DNA of 64,000 bases from Nyssa sinensis (taxonomy: Eukaryota > Streptophyta > Magnoliopsida > Cornales > Nyssaceae). The position numbers and the translations under genes were made by a program. The DNA is taken from positions 34,209,076 to 34,273,075 of the forward strand of contig CM018037.1 in the NCBI GenBank assembly GCA_008638375.1, written 5' to 3'. Below, piece after piece: positions 25,013 through 38,489 of the stretch. A model generated the notes under the pieces. The model was not told where the DNA came from. It did no database searches and was given only the letters and a program-made list of their open reading frames with translations. Positions within the stretch are counted from its first letter, which is position 1. Each line of letters opens with the position of its first letter.

Positions 25013-26229
25013 CAAAGTAATGGTTGGAATTGTACTATACTAAACCGGATCCCGTAATCTGAGTTGCTGGGTATAAGACACGTTTGACCACCCACTGCTT
25101 TTACTATTTTTGAACTGCTTCACAATTTGTATTTATACTTGTTAAATTGTCCGACGATCCTATACGACAGATTTTATTTATTGCCCAGACGATCGTCCTG
25201 AAAAAAACATGATAAAAAATAATATAATTATTATTTTAATTTATAATTTCATAACATTTATCTTGTTTATAAGAAATTAAATTAATAAAAGAATATTTTT
25301 ATTCTTACATATTTAAAAATAAAAAATATAATAGCAACTATTTATTAATGTTATTATTTGTGCTAACAAATAAATATATAATTTGAATTTTAAAAAGATT
25401 GTAATATATGCAAATAAATCAAATATAATAAATAATACAATAGAATATACTTGAATAAAACTTAACTCATTTAATTAATAGAGTCGATTGATAATTCAAA
25501 AAGTAACAATGAACAAACATGATAAAAATTTAAAGTAATGATTATTAAACTGGTTTTAAATATTATTTATTTTACTTTGACGGTATGAGATAAATAGTCG
25601 ATAATATTAACATATTCTTTTTAGTAAAATTGACTTTATCTATTGTATGTTAATAAAATGTAAATAAAATAAGATGCTACATTATATATAAATGTTTTAT
25701 ATACAGATATTCAATATTTGAGATATTTTTAATCTCTTCATTAATTTCACCTCATTTATTCACAAATTCAAGATTTGTAAATATATTTAATTCCTAACAA
25801 AACAAAAATATAATAATGACTTAAAAAATTATTTATGCATTAAAATATGAAGTTTGACTAATAATAATAATTTGTTACTTAAGCGAATTAGGCGTCCAGG
25901 CGATCGATTGGGCAATTGCTCAGCTATTTGGAATTAGGCGACTATTGCCTAAGCGATTTTATTATACTGCGATGCCCAGACGCTTAGGCACTTCAGCAGA
26001 TGCTCGTAACAACTATATTTGTAATTAATAGAAGATGACTACATATTTCTAATTTAAACTTTGAATTAATTTCACTTTACTAAACCATTCTGAAATTTTA
26101 TCCTAATTTCAAATAAAGCCATCGATTTCAAATAGCTTACTCTCAACTCACATACCATACTAGATGCCATGAACATCAAATCTCACATGTTTGTTTTATT
26201 GGTGACCAATTTATTCTTAGTGCAACCAA

Positions 26230-27063
26230 TGTACGTCCATTTTGTGGAGGTAGTTAAAACTAATCTACATGAGTTCAAGAAGCTCTCTGGTCTCTAACCT
26301 AGTCTTTCTAAAACTCAAGTCTTCCTTGCATGTATTCTTTCAGAAGCTGAAGTAGAGATATGCGACTACCTAGGCGTAGCTGAAGCTCAACTCTCTATTA
26401 TATACCTTGGAGTTCTTCTTGTCTGCTCTAGATTAAACAGAGCTAAGTGTAGGATTTTGGTTGAAAGAATTACTCCCAGAGTGAAAAATTGGGCATCCAA
26501 ATCCTTATCTTATACTTGTAGACTCTAGCTAATCTCTTCTATTCACTTTAGCACCCATGTTTATTGGAGCAACATTTTCCTTCTTCCCAAAAGCATTCTC
26601 AAAGAAATTGAAGGTATTATGAGGTCTTTCCTATGGAGTAGAGTTGATCTCAAGTCTACTAGTTCCTACGTCTCCAGGGACAGTGTTTGTAGCTAGCCCT
26701 AAGAATGAGGGGGGTCTTGGCATTAAGAGATTCTTTGGTTGGAATCAAGCCACCATCATGAAGCATCTTTGAAACTTATGCTAGGAAAAAGAGAGCCTTT
26801 GGGTTAAGTGATGCCACACTTTCCTCCTTGATAGCAAAAGTTTCTTGGAGAAAAGTTCCCAATACCTTCACCAATTGAGAAGCTAGTGGGCACTGAGGTT
26901 TATAGGTTAATCATTTTGTTCTTTATATGCCTTGTTGATTGAGGTTGCTTCTTGTTAGCTTGTTTGGTTTGTTCCTGTGGGCCTTTGTCTTACTTTTGTT
27001 CTGTGCTTGGGAGTTCTTTTTCCTCCCCTTCTTAATAAAATACTCAATTAACTTGAAAAATCT
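26230..27063 (+). mobile_element. LINE reverse-transcriptase relic with 3' end
   Basis: Plus-strand translation gives scattered LINE reverse-transcriptase C-terminal motifs: SLSKTQVFLACIL, YLGV, RILVERITPRVKNWASKSLS, VYWSNIFLLPKSILKEIEGI and MRSFLWS. Several stops interrupt the frame. The relic runs into a typical LINE tail with AATAAAATACTCAATTAACTTG and a short A run at about 27055-27061. It is an old, inactive copy. Confidence 0.75.
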
Positions 27064-29473
27064 CTTTTTCATTTGAGTGTGTGTTTCAATCATAATATGT
27101 CACTTATATAATTACATTACAAAATAAAAATAAAATAAAATAAAATAAATATATTTTATTTTAATAATATATTTTTTTATTAATGTTTCTTGCTTTGTAT
27201 TCTTTGTACATTATTTGACATCAATAATATTTTTTTTTATTAATAAAATATATATATATATTATAATATATATTCGAATAAAAAAGATTTCTCACATCTA
27301 ATTTAAAGCCAAATATTTTCCTTTCTCATGTTGGCTTTTGAAAAATAGTCTTCGATCTGACGGTATGTGTATATCCTGGACAGCTAAAATATTCTTGAGT
27401 CCTTTTCAATTATTTTTAATTAATATATTAATACAAGGTGACAGCTATCGTCCATAAATGCAGTATGATATGACATTTGGAAATTTCCAGGCATCTTTGC
27501 TTTCATACTGTTTGGTTTATTGCCTTTTTTTTTTCTTCCCTTTTCTCTTTCTCTTTCTCTTCTTCGATATCATAATCTATTATATCACCCTCCTCCCTTC
27601 TCCAAACTTCAATGTTCCTTGTTGGAACTCATACTAAAGCAATTCGGCAACTTGGAAAAAATCATAAAAAAATGAAATAAAAACTTCAATTTTCCTTTCT
27701 CTCTCTCTTCTTTGATATCATAATCTATTATATCTGAGTTTAAGATTAGTCAAAAGAAATTGAAAGAAATTTTTTAAAATAAAATATAATTTTTTATTTA
27801 AAAAAATCCAAATGAAAAAAATCTTTTAATTATAAGAATTTTAGAAAAAAAAGAAAGAACATGTACCTCAATTGTTTCATGCTCATGTCATTATTCACTC
27901 AAAATAAAACTTTTTTGGGTAGCACAAAAATGAATCCCTTTTTGTGTTTTAAATTTAAAAAATTATACCAATCCGACTTAACTTGAAAATGTTCAACTCA
28001 AGTTAAGTTGGCTCCAATAATTCACGATTTCAATTTTAATTCTAGTTTTATTTTTTTTTAGAATTGTCTAAGATTGAGTCAAGTCCGGTTCTATTACAAT
28101 CCGACCCAACCCGACATATTTGCATCCCTAATTTTAATAAACAAAATCAACACAAAAATAATTCTAAAAAATCAGCCAAGCATGAATTTTGGAGTAGCTT
28201 TCGTAAACATAAACAGAAAAGCAAAAATGTAATAATGAATTTAAACCCATAATGTACTAACGTGAATGAGACCGAGATATTTTTTTATTGATCACAAAGA
28301 GAATAATTTAGTCTTGTTCGTATAAATTAGTCTAAAATAATTTTTATTGAATCATAAATAAATAAAAGAAACTCAGCAAAAGTAAATATAAAATCAGAAT
28401 TATTGACCATGTTTGAACAAAGTCTCGCAGTATCTCTTAACAATGAGACTATTATTAAGATTCAAGTATTGTGTGAGATTCTTATAAATATATTTAATTT
28501 CTCAAATTTTAGTAGGCATAGAAAATGAAATAATTATTTAATAATCTCTTGCGACCACAGTCTTAAGTGTTGGAATAATGTGACAGTACTGCTTAAACCT
28601 TTTTTACCATGTCACGCATTATTGTGACCAGTGAAATTTAGTCACGGACCTAGTTAATAACATCTTGTCATTTGTACAAAATATTTAATTTTTTTAGTGA
28701 ATATCATTTTTTATAAAATAGGTGTGATAAAAGTGGTAAGATATAAAATATTATTTTTAATTTTTAAGAGACAAAAAAATAACATACAATACAACTATAT
28801 GATAAGAGGTAATTAATTTGTTTGATACATGAATCAGATCCATTCATGCCAAAATTTTAAAAATTTTAAACGAAATTAGTAAAATGAGTATATCCATCTT
28901 AATTAACAAGATGATACATATGGTACATTTCCATATGTGTTGTATCAGATTCATCTTAAAATATTTACAAAATTTCTCCCATAACTGACTTATCTCTGAG
29001 AAGACTTCACCCCAGGTCTGTGGAAAATCAAGACACTTACCAACCATATCATTGTTCCAGACTTGCAATGTTTTTTATAGTATTCTCGTGCTAATTATAA
29101 ATGTCCAGTGTGAACCCAAAATGGATGTGATTGCAGCCTTGCAAATGTACAGTTCCCACGATATAGTCGTGAAATAGATGGGGATGTCATTTCTGATCTC
29201 ACCTTATCTATAAACAGTTCTCCATTATAGAATATTGGAATCCTAGGAGGCCCATCCAAGATCACCCTTACTCAGAACCTGAGAACCCTAACCCACGTAT
29301 TTCTTCTTTCATCTCCATTTTCATTTTGTCAACCACAGAGATTGAAGCTCAAATCAAACCAAAACGATGAGTTCTCACAGATCTACTCTTCCACCCTCCA
29401 AACACCACAAGAAAAAGATCATGATCTGATTCTGGCTTATGATCCACTTGAGGAAATTAATCTTACTCAGAAA
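27064..29473. other. Intergenic region upstream of bHLH C
   Basis: No gene is supported. At about 27955-28135 there is a repeat with CCGACCCAACCCGACATA and GCATCCCTAA, a hAT-MITE-like family with relatives near 39040-39190 and 40635-40800. A direct repeat of TCGATATCATAATCTATTAT occurs at about 27563 and 27711. The last 200 bp before the gene hold its presumed promoter. The reading frame homologous to the N terminus of copies B and D is open from 29342 but lacks an ATG. Confidence 0.5.
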
Positions 29474-30455
29474 ATGAGTAGCAACAATCCAAATACGAAT
29501 GATGATGATGATAAGAAAATCATACGTAGAGACATCGAACGAAAAAGACGGCTAGAAATGGGTAATCTTTGCTCCACACTTCGTTCTCAGCTCCCTCTTG
29601 AATACATCAAGGTGAGAAAATTCCAATTTCCTCCATCTTTTTCCCTTTCTTTATGTGTTTTTATACATGTTAACTGGATTTGTATAATACATAAAGGTGT
29701 GAACAAACTCCTCTCTGTTCTCTCTCTTCGAATTATACAAACAAAAAAAAAAATTAGTCCAGTACGAGACTCTAGCTATTGTAGGATCAGGGAGGGTCAG
29801 GTGTACTCTACCTTAGAAACCCGTGATCTCAGAGCAACCTTAATTATGGTTGCGCTTCCATTTACTTATTTTGGAATTTAGGATTGTGCTGTTGGGGTTT
29901 CAGGGAAAGCGCTCAATACCGGATCACATGAAAGAGGCTGTGAATTACATTAAAAAACTGCAGAAGAATATTGATGAGCTAAGTATCAAGAGAGATGAGC
30001 TAAAAAGGAACTCAAACTCAAGTGATTTAAGCAGCGGGGATGGGGATGGGAGCTCCAGTCACAGTAGTACTGTGACAAACTGTGTAACAGTCCTTCCATG
30101 TTTGGGAGGAGTGAAGGTTGTGTTCAGCAGTGGTTCTGATGATGAAAGATTGCAGCTATCAAGAGTGATGGAAGTTCTACTGGAAGAGGGCCTTAACGTT
30201 GTTAGCTGTTTTTCAACCAAAGTACGTGAAAAACTACTTCACACTGTCCAGTCTGAGGTACATTAATATTAATCATTCAAGCAATTCATTGATTGCGAGA
30301 TTTAGGGTTCTATATGTGCAAGTGTATATAAATTTTACATGTGCAAAAATCCCTTTATATGTATTCTTTAAATTACCTCACAGGTCAAGGATTTTTCACG
30401 CTTTGATCCGTCTGAGCTGCAACGAAAACTAAACCATGTCGTGATGGGTTCGTGA
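29474..30455 (+). CDS. bHLH transcription factor, bHLH36/118/126-like (copy C)
   Basis: Exons are 29474-29611, 29904-30257 and 30384-30455 (TGA), phase 0, giving 187 residues from the first in-frame ATG. The basic region reads [12 protein letters not shown]: the E and R contacts are kept, but the usual His is Arg. Helix 1 ([11 protein letters not shown]), loop (EYIK-GKRSIPD), helix 2 and a C-terminal ACT-like region ([12 protein letters not shown]) follow. Homology to copies B and D continues upstream for 44 codons in the same frame (NQNDEFSQIYSS), but the codon aligned with their ATG is TTG at 29342. The gene therefore either starts late or uses a non-AUG codon. The Ser/Gly/Asp-rich linker ([13 protein letters not shown]) is longer than in D. 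Confidence 0.85.
29757..29857 (-). mobile_element. Au-SINE-like insertion in intron 1 of bHLH C
   Basis: Read on the minus strand it shows GCGCAACC..AATTAAGGTTGCT, GATCACGGGTTTC, GTACACCTGACCCTCCC and a GTCTCGTACTGGA-type end, the order of landmarks in Au SINEs. It lies wholly within the intron and leaves the splice sites intact. Confidence 0.65.
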
Positions 30456-32895
30456 GATAATCTCGCAAGTAATTTCATGTTGGAGATGACATCCTGCATT
30501 GCCATGATCAGGTTGCAGAATATTAGCCTGATATTTTGAGTCAGCTGGTTGACTCTCATTGTGGAGAAATGTCCAGTGCTAAGGTTACTTCGGCCAATTA
30601 TGTGATTTTTCAGCTAGGAATGCATTTGTTTGGCAGTGTTTTTTTGTTAATTTGTTGAATATCTGAACACCATGAATGGGGTTGCTAACTGATGTTTCAC
30701 TTTTTGCTAGTTTGTTGTCATACATCTACCTCTTTTTAAGCAGTTTAAAAGTGATTTAATAGACCAGATGCATGCATACATTTGCATTTCATATCATTTG
30801 AAATACTTCCAAACATTAAACAGATCATTTTTCTCTTCTTCTGTTTTATGTAACATTTGATACACTTTCATTCAACCTATATATAAAGTTGCATATATAT
30901 ATATATATATGATGAATGCTCTGAGGTAATTTAATATCCCTAAGAAGAGAAGCACACGATATGAAGAGCTATCCTTATCATGTAATGGTCACATATAGGC
31001 TGTCAAGGGAGAAATTTTGGTATCAACCTAGTCTTGACTTGGTTCATGACACGGCGGATGTTATTTTTCTATCTCTTAAAAGTAAATCATTTTGTCTAAA
31101 CGGCAGACCATATTATTAACCTGGCCCATGAACCCAGCCATGCAAAAACTTTTCCTGTCAAGGACCCTAAACCCCTTCTTCCTACTTTGGAGCAAAAATG
31201 ATCCTTACTTTCTCCTCGATTTATTTTCTCAGTGCTTTTTTCATCCATAGTAGGCAAATTTTTTGCATAAGATGGGATGTAATGGTGAATAATTTCCTTG
31301 GTCTTAAGCTATTTAGTGGTGATAATTATTCTCTAATAATGGAAACTTTAGAATCAACAAGCATAAAGTTAGATGACCCAATGCATATAACATGGATGTG
31401 CATGTGGAATTAAGCTTCTCCAAACCAAAGCTATAATTTTTAATAATTTCAAGTGATACAGAAATTCTTTGTAGCAATATTATTTGGCTTCCAAATTGCA
31501 TTGGCTCTTTTTCTTACCTATAATTACTAAGTCTTGTGATCAGTTTCCTACAGTGATAACGACGAATTCACTGTTATAGTTCTTTTCTATAATGCCTATA
31601 TAGCAGTTTTGAAACCAGTGCAGCGATTTATATATTTATAGAGAAGAATGACGATATTAGATTCGTGTAACAAATACCAAATAATTAAGATAAAATTTTA
31701 TTGAGTTGAGTTGAAACCAATAAATATATTCACTGCAATGTATAAACCCTTGCAGTGATTTATACATATATATATATATAGAGAAGAATGGTGAGGCCCT
31801 CGTTAAATTGAGTTGAGTTGTAGTGAATAAAAATTTATATACAACACCTAGTTATTTACTTATACCTAACCAAAACAAAAACCTAATCTGAATGCATGAC
31901 TGAGTCTCTAACATAGAAGCAGTAACATTACTCTCGACCTGTTTTGAAAAGCCAAATTGGATTTCCACACTAATCTCTCAATGTACAACCAATAGTTGTC
32001 TCATTGGGTTTTTTTTTTTTTTTATTTTAGGTGCCTGGTAAAGCTAGGATTAGGAAGCCAATCATATTGGGAGGACAACATTTTTTTTTTTGGATTAACC
32101 ATGCATAGAATAATCTTGTCAACTAAAATTAGGCTAACTTGTTGTGTTTGATATGTATTTAAATTTGCGAATGACTCACTTACAGAAATTAATGATGCTA
32201 TCAGTAAAACAATTTTCCAAAGTTTTAAGGCTTATGTTGCAGCTAGAAAAGTGTTGAAAGCGTCGTTGGCCTTCATCTCAACAATTCTAGCTGCTGCCTT
32301 TGTGACCCTTTTCTCTGTTTTTTTTTCTTTATTTCTTTTTTGATAGTCCAAACCGGTCTACCAAATACAATATTTGATCATGTGACTGAATGATAAACTA
32401 AGTTTCTTTTCACGGCCAGTTCCGATGGTTCCGGTCAATAAATACATCCATTCTACTGGAAAACGATGATTAATTTTATTCATATCGTACTTGGTGCTCA
32501 CTGAGCTTGCTAACAATACAACCATTCATGTTGCTTCTTTGTCAACTTTTTTTAATCTTCACTTCTTAAAATTATATATAAAAGCAATGAATATATCACA
32601 ATTATTAAAAGCCTCTGTGTTGGAAAAAGTATCTGCAATATGTTCAATATATATAAAAATAAAAATAAAAATAGGCTTTCTTAGTAAATCGATCAAGAAG
32701 AAAAAGGAAGAAAAGAAAAAAGAAATATTCATTTAAATCAACATGCATGGATGTACCAGCGATCCACGTCTCCACTCTTTTTTACAAGTCACATTTTCTT
32801 GAAAGAAAAAGGAAAAAGAAAAATATATATTCATTTAAATCACCATACATGTACGTACCAGCTTCACGTCTCCACCCTTTTTTTGAACTCAAGAT

Positions 32896-32950
<55 letters not shown>

Positions 32951-33821
32951 ATGAGAGACATACAAGTGATCTGGAAAACAAAATGAGAGATGTGACATGT
33001 AAAAGTTGAAAAGATGAATAATACTGATGCTCTCCACTCCAATAGTAATCCCCTCTTTTGTCATCAATCTCTTTTGTCATGTGCACCAGAGATTTAAGAT
33101 CCTATAATGAGGATTATACCATGATTAAATTCATGAATCCGATAAAGTTTGGAACCAAGTCACATAAAATAAGAGATTTGGAATAAAAAAATAAGTAATG
33201 CAAAACTTTTCATATTTGTTTATCAGATAACATAAGATCAGGAGCGATATTGTATTATTAGTAATATTTTAATTATATAATTAATGTAATATGATTTTAT
33301 TTGAAATAAGATTATGTTTAGTACGGTAAAATAAATATTTAAAAAATATTCATGAAATGGGCATTTTATTAAAAATAATTTCAAGTATTCTTTTGATTTA
33401 AATGAATAATTCATATTTCATTTCCATTCTGTTTACTATTTTATTTTTCCACAAACATGGCCTAAAATTTTAAAAATTATAGCCATATTGACTAAAAAAA
33501 TTTGCATCCTCTCACAGGCAATTCCAGAGTCCATTTAATCCAACAATGTACGGTTATTTTTAGTTGATAAAATTCTTATCGGACAACACAATGTTGGGCT
33601 GAATTTTATTTTTTTGTTGAATTTTTTAGAATTTAAAGATCTTGTAAATTTTTTATTTTCCTTATAAACTGTTAAGAGATATTTTAAGTCAATTTATACA
33701 CACTAAACTAAGTTTCGTTCTCTATAATAACAAAACTCATAATTTAAATTATTGTTATCAACTATCGGTATAAAAGAAAGAGTAGATAAACTTATGATGT
33801 GTTGAGTATATCTTCCATCGG

Positions 33822-33859
<38 letters not shown>

Positions 33860-34940
33860 GTATGTATATCAAATGAGGCGCACCCAAATTTGGGAGGCTG
33901 GTTAGAGTTAGGTCCGAAAGCACCCAAATCAGATCCCATTGGGTCCTGTTTAATAGAGGACTTGATGATTTGGACGCACAATTAGCTGTTATGATTACCC
34001 TAATTTAAAACAAATTAAATAAAGGTGTATAGCATTCATACGGGAAAATAATACTTGAAAATTCAAAAAACAAAGTAATTGGGCGTGGACCATACTAAAT
34101 AAGATCACATACAATCTGAGTAGTTTAAGTTCATCAACCACATTGATTCGTGTGGGTCCGTAATTTCCTCAAGATTTTACAAAACGAGCGGTGATCTTCG
34201 ATGGGCTCCACCCTGGAAGACTCGATCCAGTGTAGCCGATCATCACCTTGTTATTAGTCATAGGCCAGCATCATTGGTTCTATCACACATGAGCTTCTCA
34301 ACGGATCAGACCATGGAAACCACCACTGCCTCGTGAGCTACGTGCTTTATACGTAATGATTTCCCTCACAATATTATTATAATTATCATTCTTTTCTGTT
34401 TGTATGGAGGATCACAATATCAACCACTACACTACATAGAACACAACGTATTCGTAGAGATAAAAAAAAAAAAGATACGGTTGGTACAGTTTCTATAAAT
34501 AAAAGTATAAACCAATAAAATACATATTATGGAGTTTCTTTATTTATTTTTTTTAGATTCTTATCCAAATGACTTTGTATTTTTCCATATATATAAACCA
34601 ATAAAGCTAAATATTATGGAGTTTCTCTTTATATTTTTATAGATATGTTTGGTGTGTATCTAACTTTTCATCCAAACGACTTTATTTTCTCTTTAAAGAA
34701 CAGAAAAAAAATTAAAAAAAAAAGCGTTATATACACATGCCTAATCTCTCTACTTTGAGATGTGAACTTAATAATTAATCTAGTGTTGCATTGCAAACAG
34801 TTGGTAAGAAAAAAGCGCTTTTCGTCACCTTTGATTCTCACATCCTGGAAAGCGGGGAAATGTCATTGCTGCTCAATGGCGTGTAAAACATATGTTCATT
34901 ACTTATCTTATTATTTTTTATAAGGCAATGTACACGAGAT

Positions 34941-34977
<37 letters not shown>

Positions 34978-35204
34978 GTATGTGTGTATGTATGTATGTA
35001 TGAAGAGAGAGAGGGGCAAGTGGAGATGGAATAAGGAGAGGGAAACAAAGTGAATAGTATTCATTGCCTCTTATCTCTCTTGTTTCTCATCCATGATCTA
35101 TCAAATAACTTTGTAAAATCTTGTTTTTGAAAATTCAGTGGAGAATTATATGTCCTTTCGAAAGCTTGAAGCTTCAATTTGCTTTTCTTTTTTTTGTTTC
35201 TGCA
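30456..35204. other. Intergenic region between bHLH C and D
   Basis: No gene is supported. Local tandem duplications occur: about 31621-31665 versus 31755-31795 (GCAG.GATTTATA..TATAGAGAAGAATG), 32696-32785 versus 32806-32884 (TATTCATTTAAATCA, CACGTCTCCAC), and about 34500-34565 versus 34595-34640 (TATTATGGAGTTTCT). Microsatellites lie at about 33823-33853 and 34943-35001 (TA then TATG). Open frames near 32750-33080 are produced by the (CA)n repeat and are not genes. Confidence 0.5.
32895..32950. repeat. (CA)n(TA)n microsatellite
   Basis: A run of CA dinucleotides from about 32897 to 32931 passes into TA repeats to 32949. It is one of several compound CA/TA or TA/GT tracts in the window. Confidence 0.95.
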
Positions 35205-36253
35205 ATGTCTCCTTTAGAGCAAAGTGATGATTTTTGGTCCCAGATCTTGTCTTCTCCCCACCAAAAATACACCAACCAACAAGATCTGATCATGGGTCAC
35301 GCTGCAATAGAGAGCAGTGATCCAATTACCAACAGTAAGGGACAAGGACGGCGTCGAAAAATATTAGAGGCTGGCAATGATCCAAGTAATAATGGGAAGA
35401 TTAGCAAGAAGATGATGCGTAGAGACATTGAACGGGAAAGAAGGAAAGAAATGGGAACCCTTTTTGCAACACTTCGATCACTGCTTCCCTTTGAATACAT
35501 CAAGGTGGGGCAACTGTACTTTCTCTGTCTTCAACTTTTGATTTTGTGAAACCTTAATGGAACTTCTTATCTGTAGAATTTCCATAATTATGCATTTAAT
35601 TAGGCTGGTCTTTAATGCAATGGTAAGACGGATTTGGATTGCAAAAATAGCTTCTTCACAGAGTAAGGTTGCATAGACTAGCCCTTTTAAGCATTTTAAT
35701 TAGGCTTGTGTTGTGTTGGTTACAGGGAAAGCGTTCAGTGAGTGATCAGATGAACGGGGCAATAAACTATGTTAAACACTTAGAGAAGAAGATCAAAGAA
35801 CTGGGTGCTAAGAGAGATTTGCTAAAAAAAAATTCAAATTCAAGTACTTTTGGCTCTGGTAATGAAAATTTTGATGCCTGTTCACTGAACTGTGTGACAG
35901 TCTGCCCATGTTTGGGTGGAGTGAAGATTATGTTCAGTAGTGGCTTTAATGAGGAAAAGTTGCAGCTTTCAAGAGTGCTAGAAGTTCTGGCTGAAGAAGG
36001 ACTTTGTGTTATTAGCTGTTTTTCCACCAGAGTAAATGAAATGTTACTTCACACCATCCAGTCTGAGGTGCTGTGTGAATAATTCATAACTGTTAGGTTT
36101 AGGGTTATGTTATTGTTTGCAAGAACTTTCTTAGTTCCGTTTGTTTTAATTTTTCTTTAATTTTCTTCGCAGGTGAGTGATCTAGCTTGTTTCAATCTAC
36201 CCGAGCTGCAACGGATACTGAGGGATGTTTTGATCAATTCATCTTCAATATAA
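35205..36253 (+). CDS. bHLH transcription factor, bHLH36/118/126-like (copy D)
   Basis: Exons are 35205-35504, 35726-36067 and 36173-36253 (TAA), phase 0, giving 240 residues. The ATG at 35205 aligns with the start of copy B. The N terminus shares QSDDFWSQI with the family and QQDLIMGHA with A and B, followed by an insert rich in basic residues (GQGRRRKILEAGNDPSNNG). The basic region is [12 protein letters not shown], with Arg at the usual His contact position. Helix 1 (TLFATLRSLLP), loop (EYIK-GKRSVSD), helix 2 and the ACT-like region (VTVCPCLGGVKI) are intact. This is a full-length, probably functional member. The R for H change suggests binding to E-boxes with different preference from A and B. 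Confidence 0.9.
35605..35690 (+). mobile_element. Degenerate Au-SINE-like sequence in intron 1 of bHLH D
   Basis: It shows GCAATGGTAAGAC, a decayed B-box region, GCAAAAATAGCTTCTTCAC and GTAAGGTTGCATAGAC in the Au-SINE order. It is shorter and more mutated than the copy at 8651. Confidence 0.45.
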
Positions 36254-38284
36254 AGTTGCACTCTTGAACCAAAATCTGAACTTATATACAAAATATTTGA
36301 TGGCTCAGTACCCTTTTTTCCTGGTTATTTTGGTGAGAAGCTATGATGGAATATGGTATGTGGATATATCTTTCAGTTGTCCTTGGAATTTTTTTCTTTG
36401 GAAGTTGAAGATCTTGTAAAATAGATTTCCTTTTCCATCCTTTTGATCGATCCTAAGGAACCTTATATTCATTATCACATGCATGAGAGGAGCTTCACTT
36501 TTAGTTCTATTTGATTGTTACTCCCATATTGTCATCTGTCTCATGCGGTTCATTATCTTTACAAGAGAGGAACTGCAATATTGGCTCTGGAATAAAAATA
36601 TTGTCTGCTACTAGATTCTGGAATACTGGTTCTTTGGTTTATTTTCCATGGTTGGCATCTAGCTAACTTAGTTTCTTTGGGCGCAAGTATGGTGGATGAT
36701 TGGTTTTCCCAACTGCCAATTTGCTGGTTTCCTGTGTGTTAACCTTTATGTTAATGCTTTCATCCTTTCTTCATTTTGTATGTATCTGTACTATTGTACT
36801 CACCTTTTTCATCAATAAATTTTTTTTTTTTGTGAAAAAAATCTTTATAAGAGGAATGCGTATGTTGGCAACAGATCAGATAGCACAATTTACATTGGTA
36901 ATTTAAGTTATTGCTTCATTTAACTGCCATGATTTTTTTTTTCCTTCTCTTTCTCTTGCTCTATGAAAATTTGATTGAGTTTGTTAACTTATATTTTATA
37001 ATATGTTAAACTAGTATGTAGATCTTATGAGCAGTACAGAACAAACTTCACAAGGCTTAATTTTAATGATAAGAGTATATCAGGAGTTTTAATATATTGA
37101 GTTAAGATTAGTCCGGACTTTTAACTATGAGACAGTATAAATGTGTTGTAACGCTATTTTTTAAATTGTGAAGGATATAATTGTTCACGTAAACTTAGGT
37201 TTATTTTTAAATCACGTAAATTCTTTGAATCGTTTCTCGCTCTCTTTCTCTCACTCTTTTTACTAAAATTGCATAAATCGTTAATTCACGATAGGTTCTG
37301 AATTATGAATGATCTTGCCTTTAGGATATATCCCATGACCATTATATACTCTTAGTCTTATCATAGGTTAAACTAGCTAGCAAAAATATTCTAAGTATAT
37401 CAATCGTTTACAAATCACTAGAATAGCTACTACTGTTGATATATTAATTGCTTTATTACCAGCATCTTCATTTTGTCTCAATTTCACATAATAATTTATG
37501 TTAAGCTAGCTCCGATATAGCACTAGGGCAAGGAAAGCTACAAAAGCGTGAAGAGTACCAGACAAAAATGGCTTAAAGCCTTTTTGAACTTACAGTAGTG
37601 ATGAGTATAGTCAATAATATTTTCAAAATGCTGTCACACAATATACACCACTTAAGGTAAAACATGGAAGCTGGCCTCCAAATATAAGAATCGAAGGTTT
37701 TGAATCTATCTTCTTCCTTTCTTTAATTCTTTCTTGATTTATTGTTTTGTGTTGGAAACTTATCCTTCTGGCTGCTGCATGCATACTGATTTTTAAACAA
37801 GCAATCCTTCAACTGATTCATGTTACAGTACTAGTAGTTTAGGAAGCAGGAAGGTATTAGATTTTGGCATGCAAAAAGAAGGGAGAACCTGAGGTTGATA
37901 CTCAGGAGGAGTTATCTATTCATTCAGGGTGGTTAGTGGTTACAATATGATTAAGTAATAATGCTATCCTTTACCTTCTTATTTTACCAAAAGGCTTTAT
38001 CTGTTGATGCTATGCTCACTCAACAAAGTCTCCTTAGCCTGCCTAAACTCAAATGACACCAGGTGCTAGATAGTTAAGCAACCAATTAATTATTAGTTAA
38101 TTCTTCACCAAAATTTGAAATAAATTTTGGTGAATTTCGTTTGGATTTAAGTGAATTAAGGTCATTTTGTTGAGTGGACATTTAGGTCAACCAGTAAAGT
38201 CTTTTCGAAAAATAGGAAGACAAGGTTAACATTACTTTGTGATTAAGTTTGTTCCTTAGATGACTTAATAGAAGAGATCCACTG

Positions 38285-38287
<3 letters not shown>

Positions 38288-38338
<51 letters not shown>
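38288..38338. repeat. (GA)n microsatellite
   Basis: About 25 uninterrupted GA dinucleotides. GA tracts can bind BPC/GAGA-type factors in plants, but no gene is close. Confidence 0.97.
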
Positions 38339-38342
<4 letters not shown>

Positions 38343-38378
38343 CATTATTACTTATCTAGAAAGTTCTATCTATATCTT

Positions 38379-38489
38379 TTTTGACAAGAGAATTTTATTA
38401 CCAAAAGACCAAACTCAGAAGAACATTACAAACAAAAGCAAATCAAGAGAGATCCTAACTTAAAGGATACTCAAAACAGAACAACTTTA
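38379..38489 (-). mobile_element. Very short LINE-like 3' end with 12-bp target-site duplication
   Basis: The minus strand ends with a TAATAAAATTCTC phrase and a short A run, as in plant LINE tails. TATCTATATCTT is present on both sides (38367-38378 and 38490-38501). Only about 111 bp were inserted. Confidence 0.65.

Larger units (their letters stand above)
18839..26229. other. Gene-free AT-rich region
   Basis: No coding gene is supported here. It holds several repeats listed separately (19862, 20660, 22388, 23630, 24871). Two GC-richer patches with GCCCAGACGATCG and GCCTAAGCG motifs, near 25140-25200 and 25880-26010, may be the ends of one degraded element. A poly-purine tract and TA repeats (about 21888-21914) are also present. 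The remainder shows nothing recognisable. Confidence 0.5.

Noticed and set aside
28844..29068. 74-codon minus-strand frame upstream of bHLH C
   Set aside because: Short, AT-rich and without a conserved motif; it lies in a probable promoter region.
32747..33086. Overlapping frames on both strands with poly(TH) or poly(CV) tracts
   Set aside because: They are translations of a (CA)n(TA)n microsatellite.
38288..38338. Possible regular spaced array such as CRISPR
   Set aside because: It is a plain GA dinucleotide run; no array of repeats with unique spacers exists anywhere in the window.
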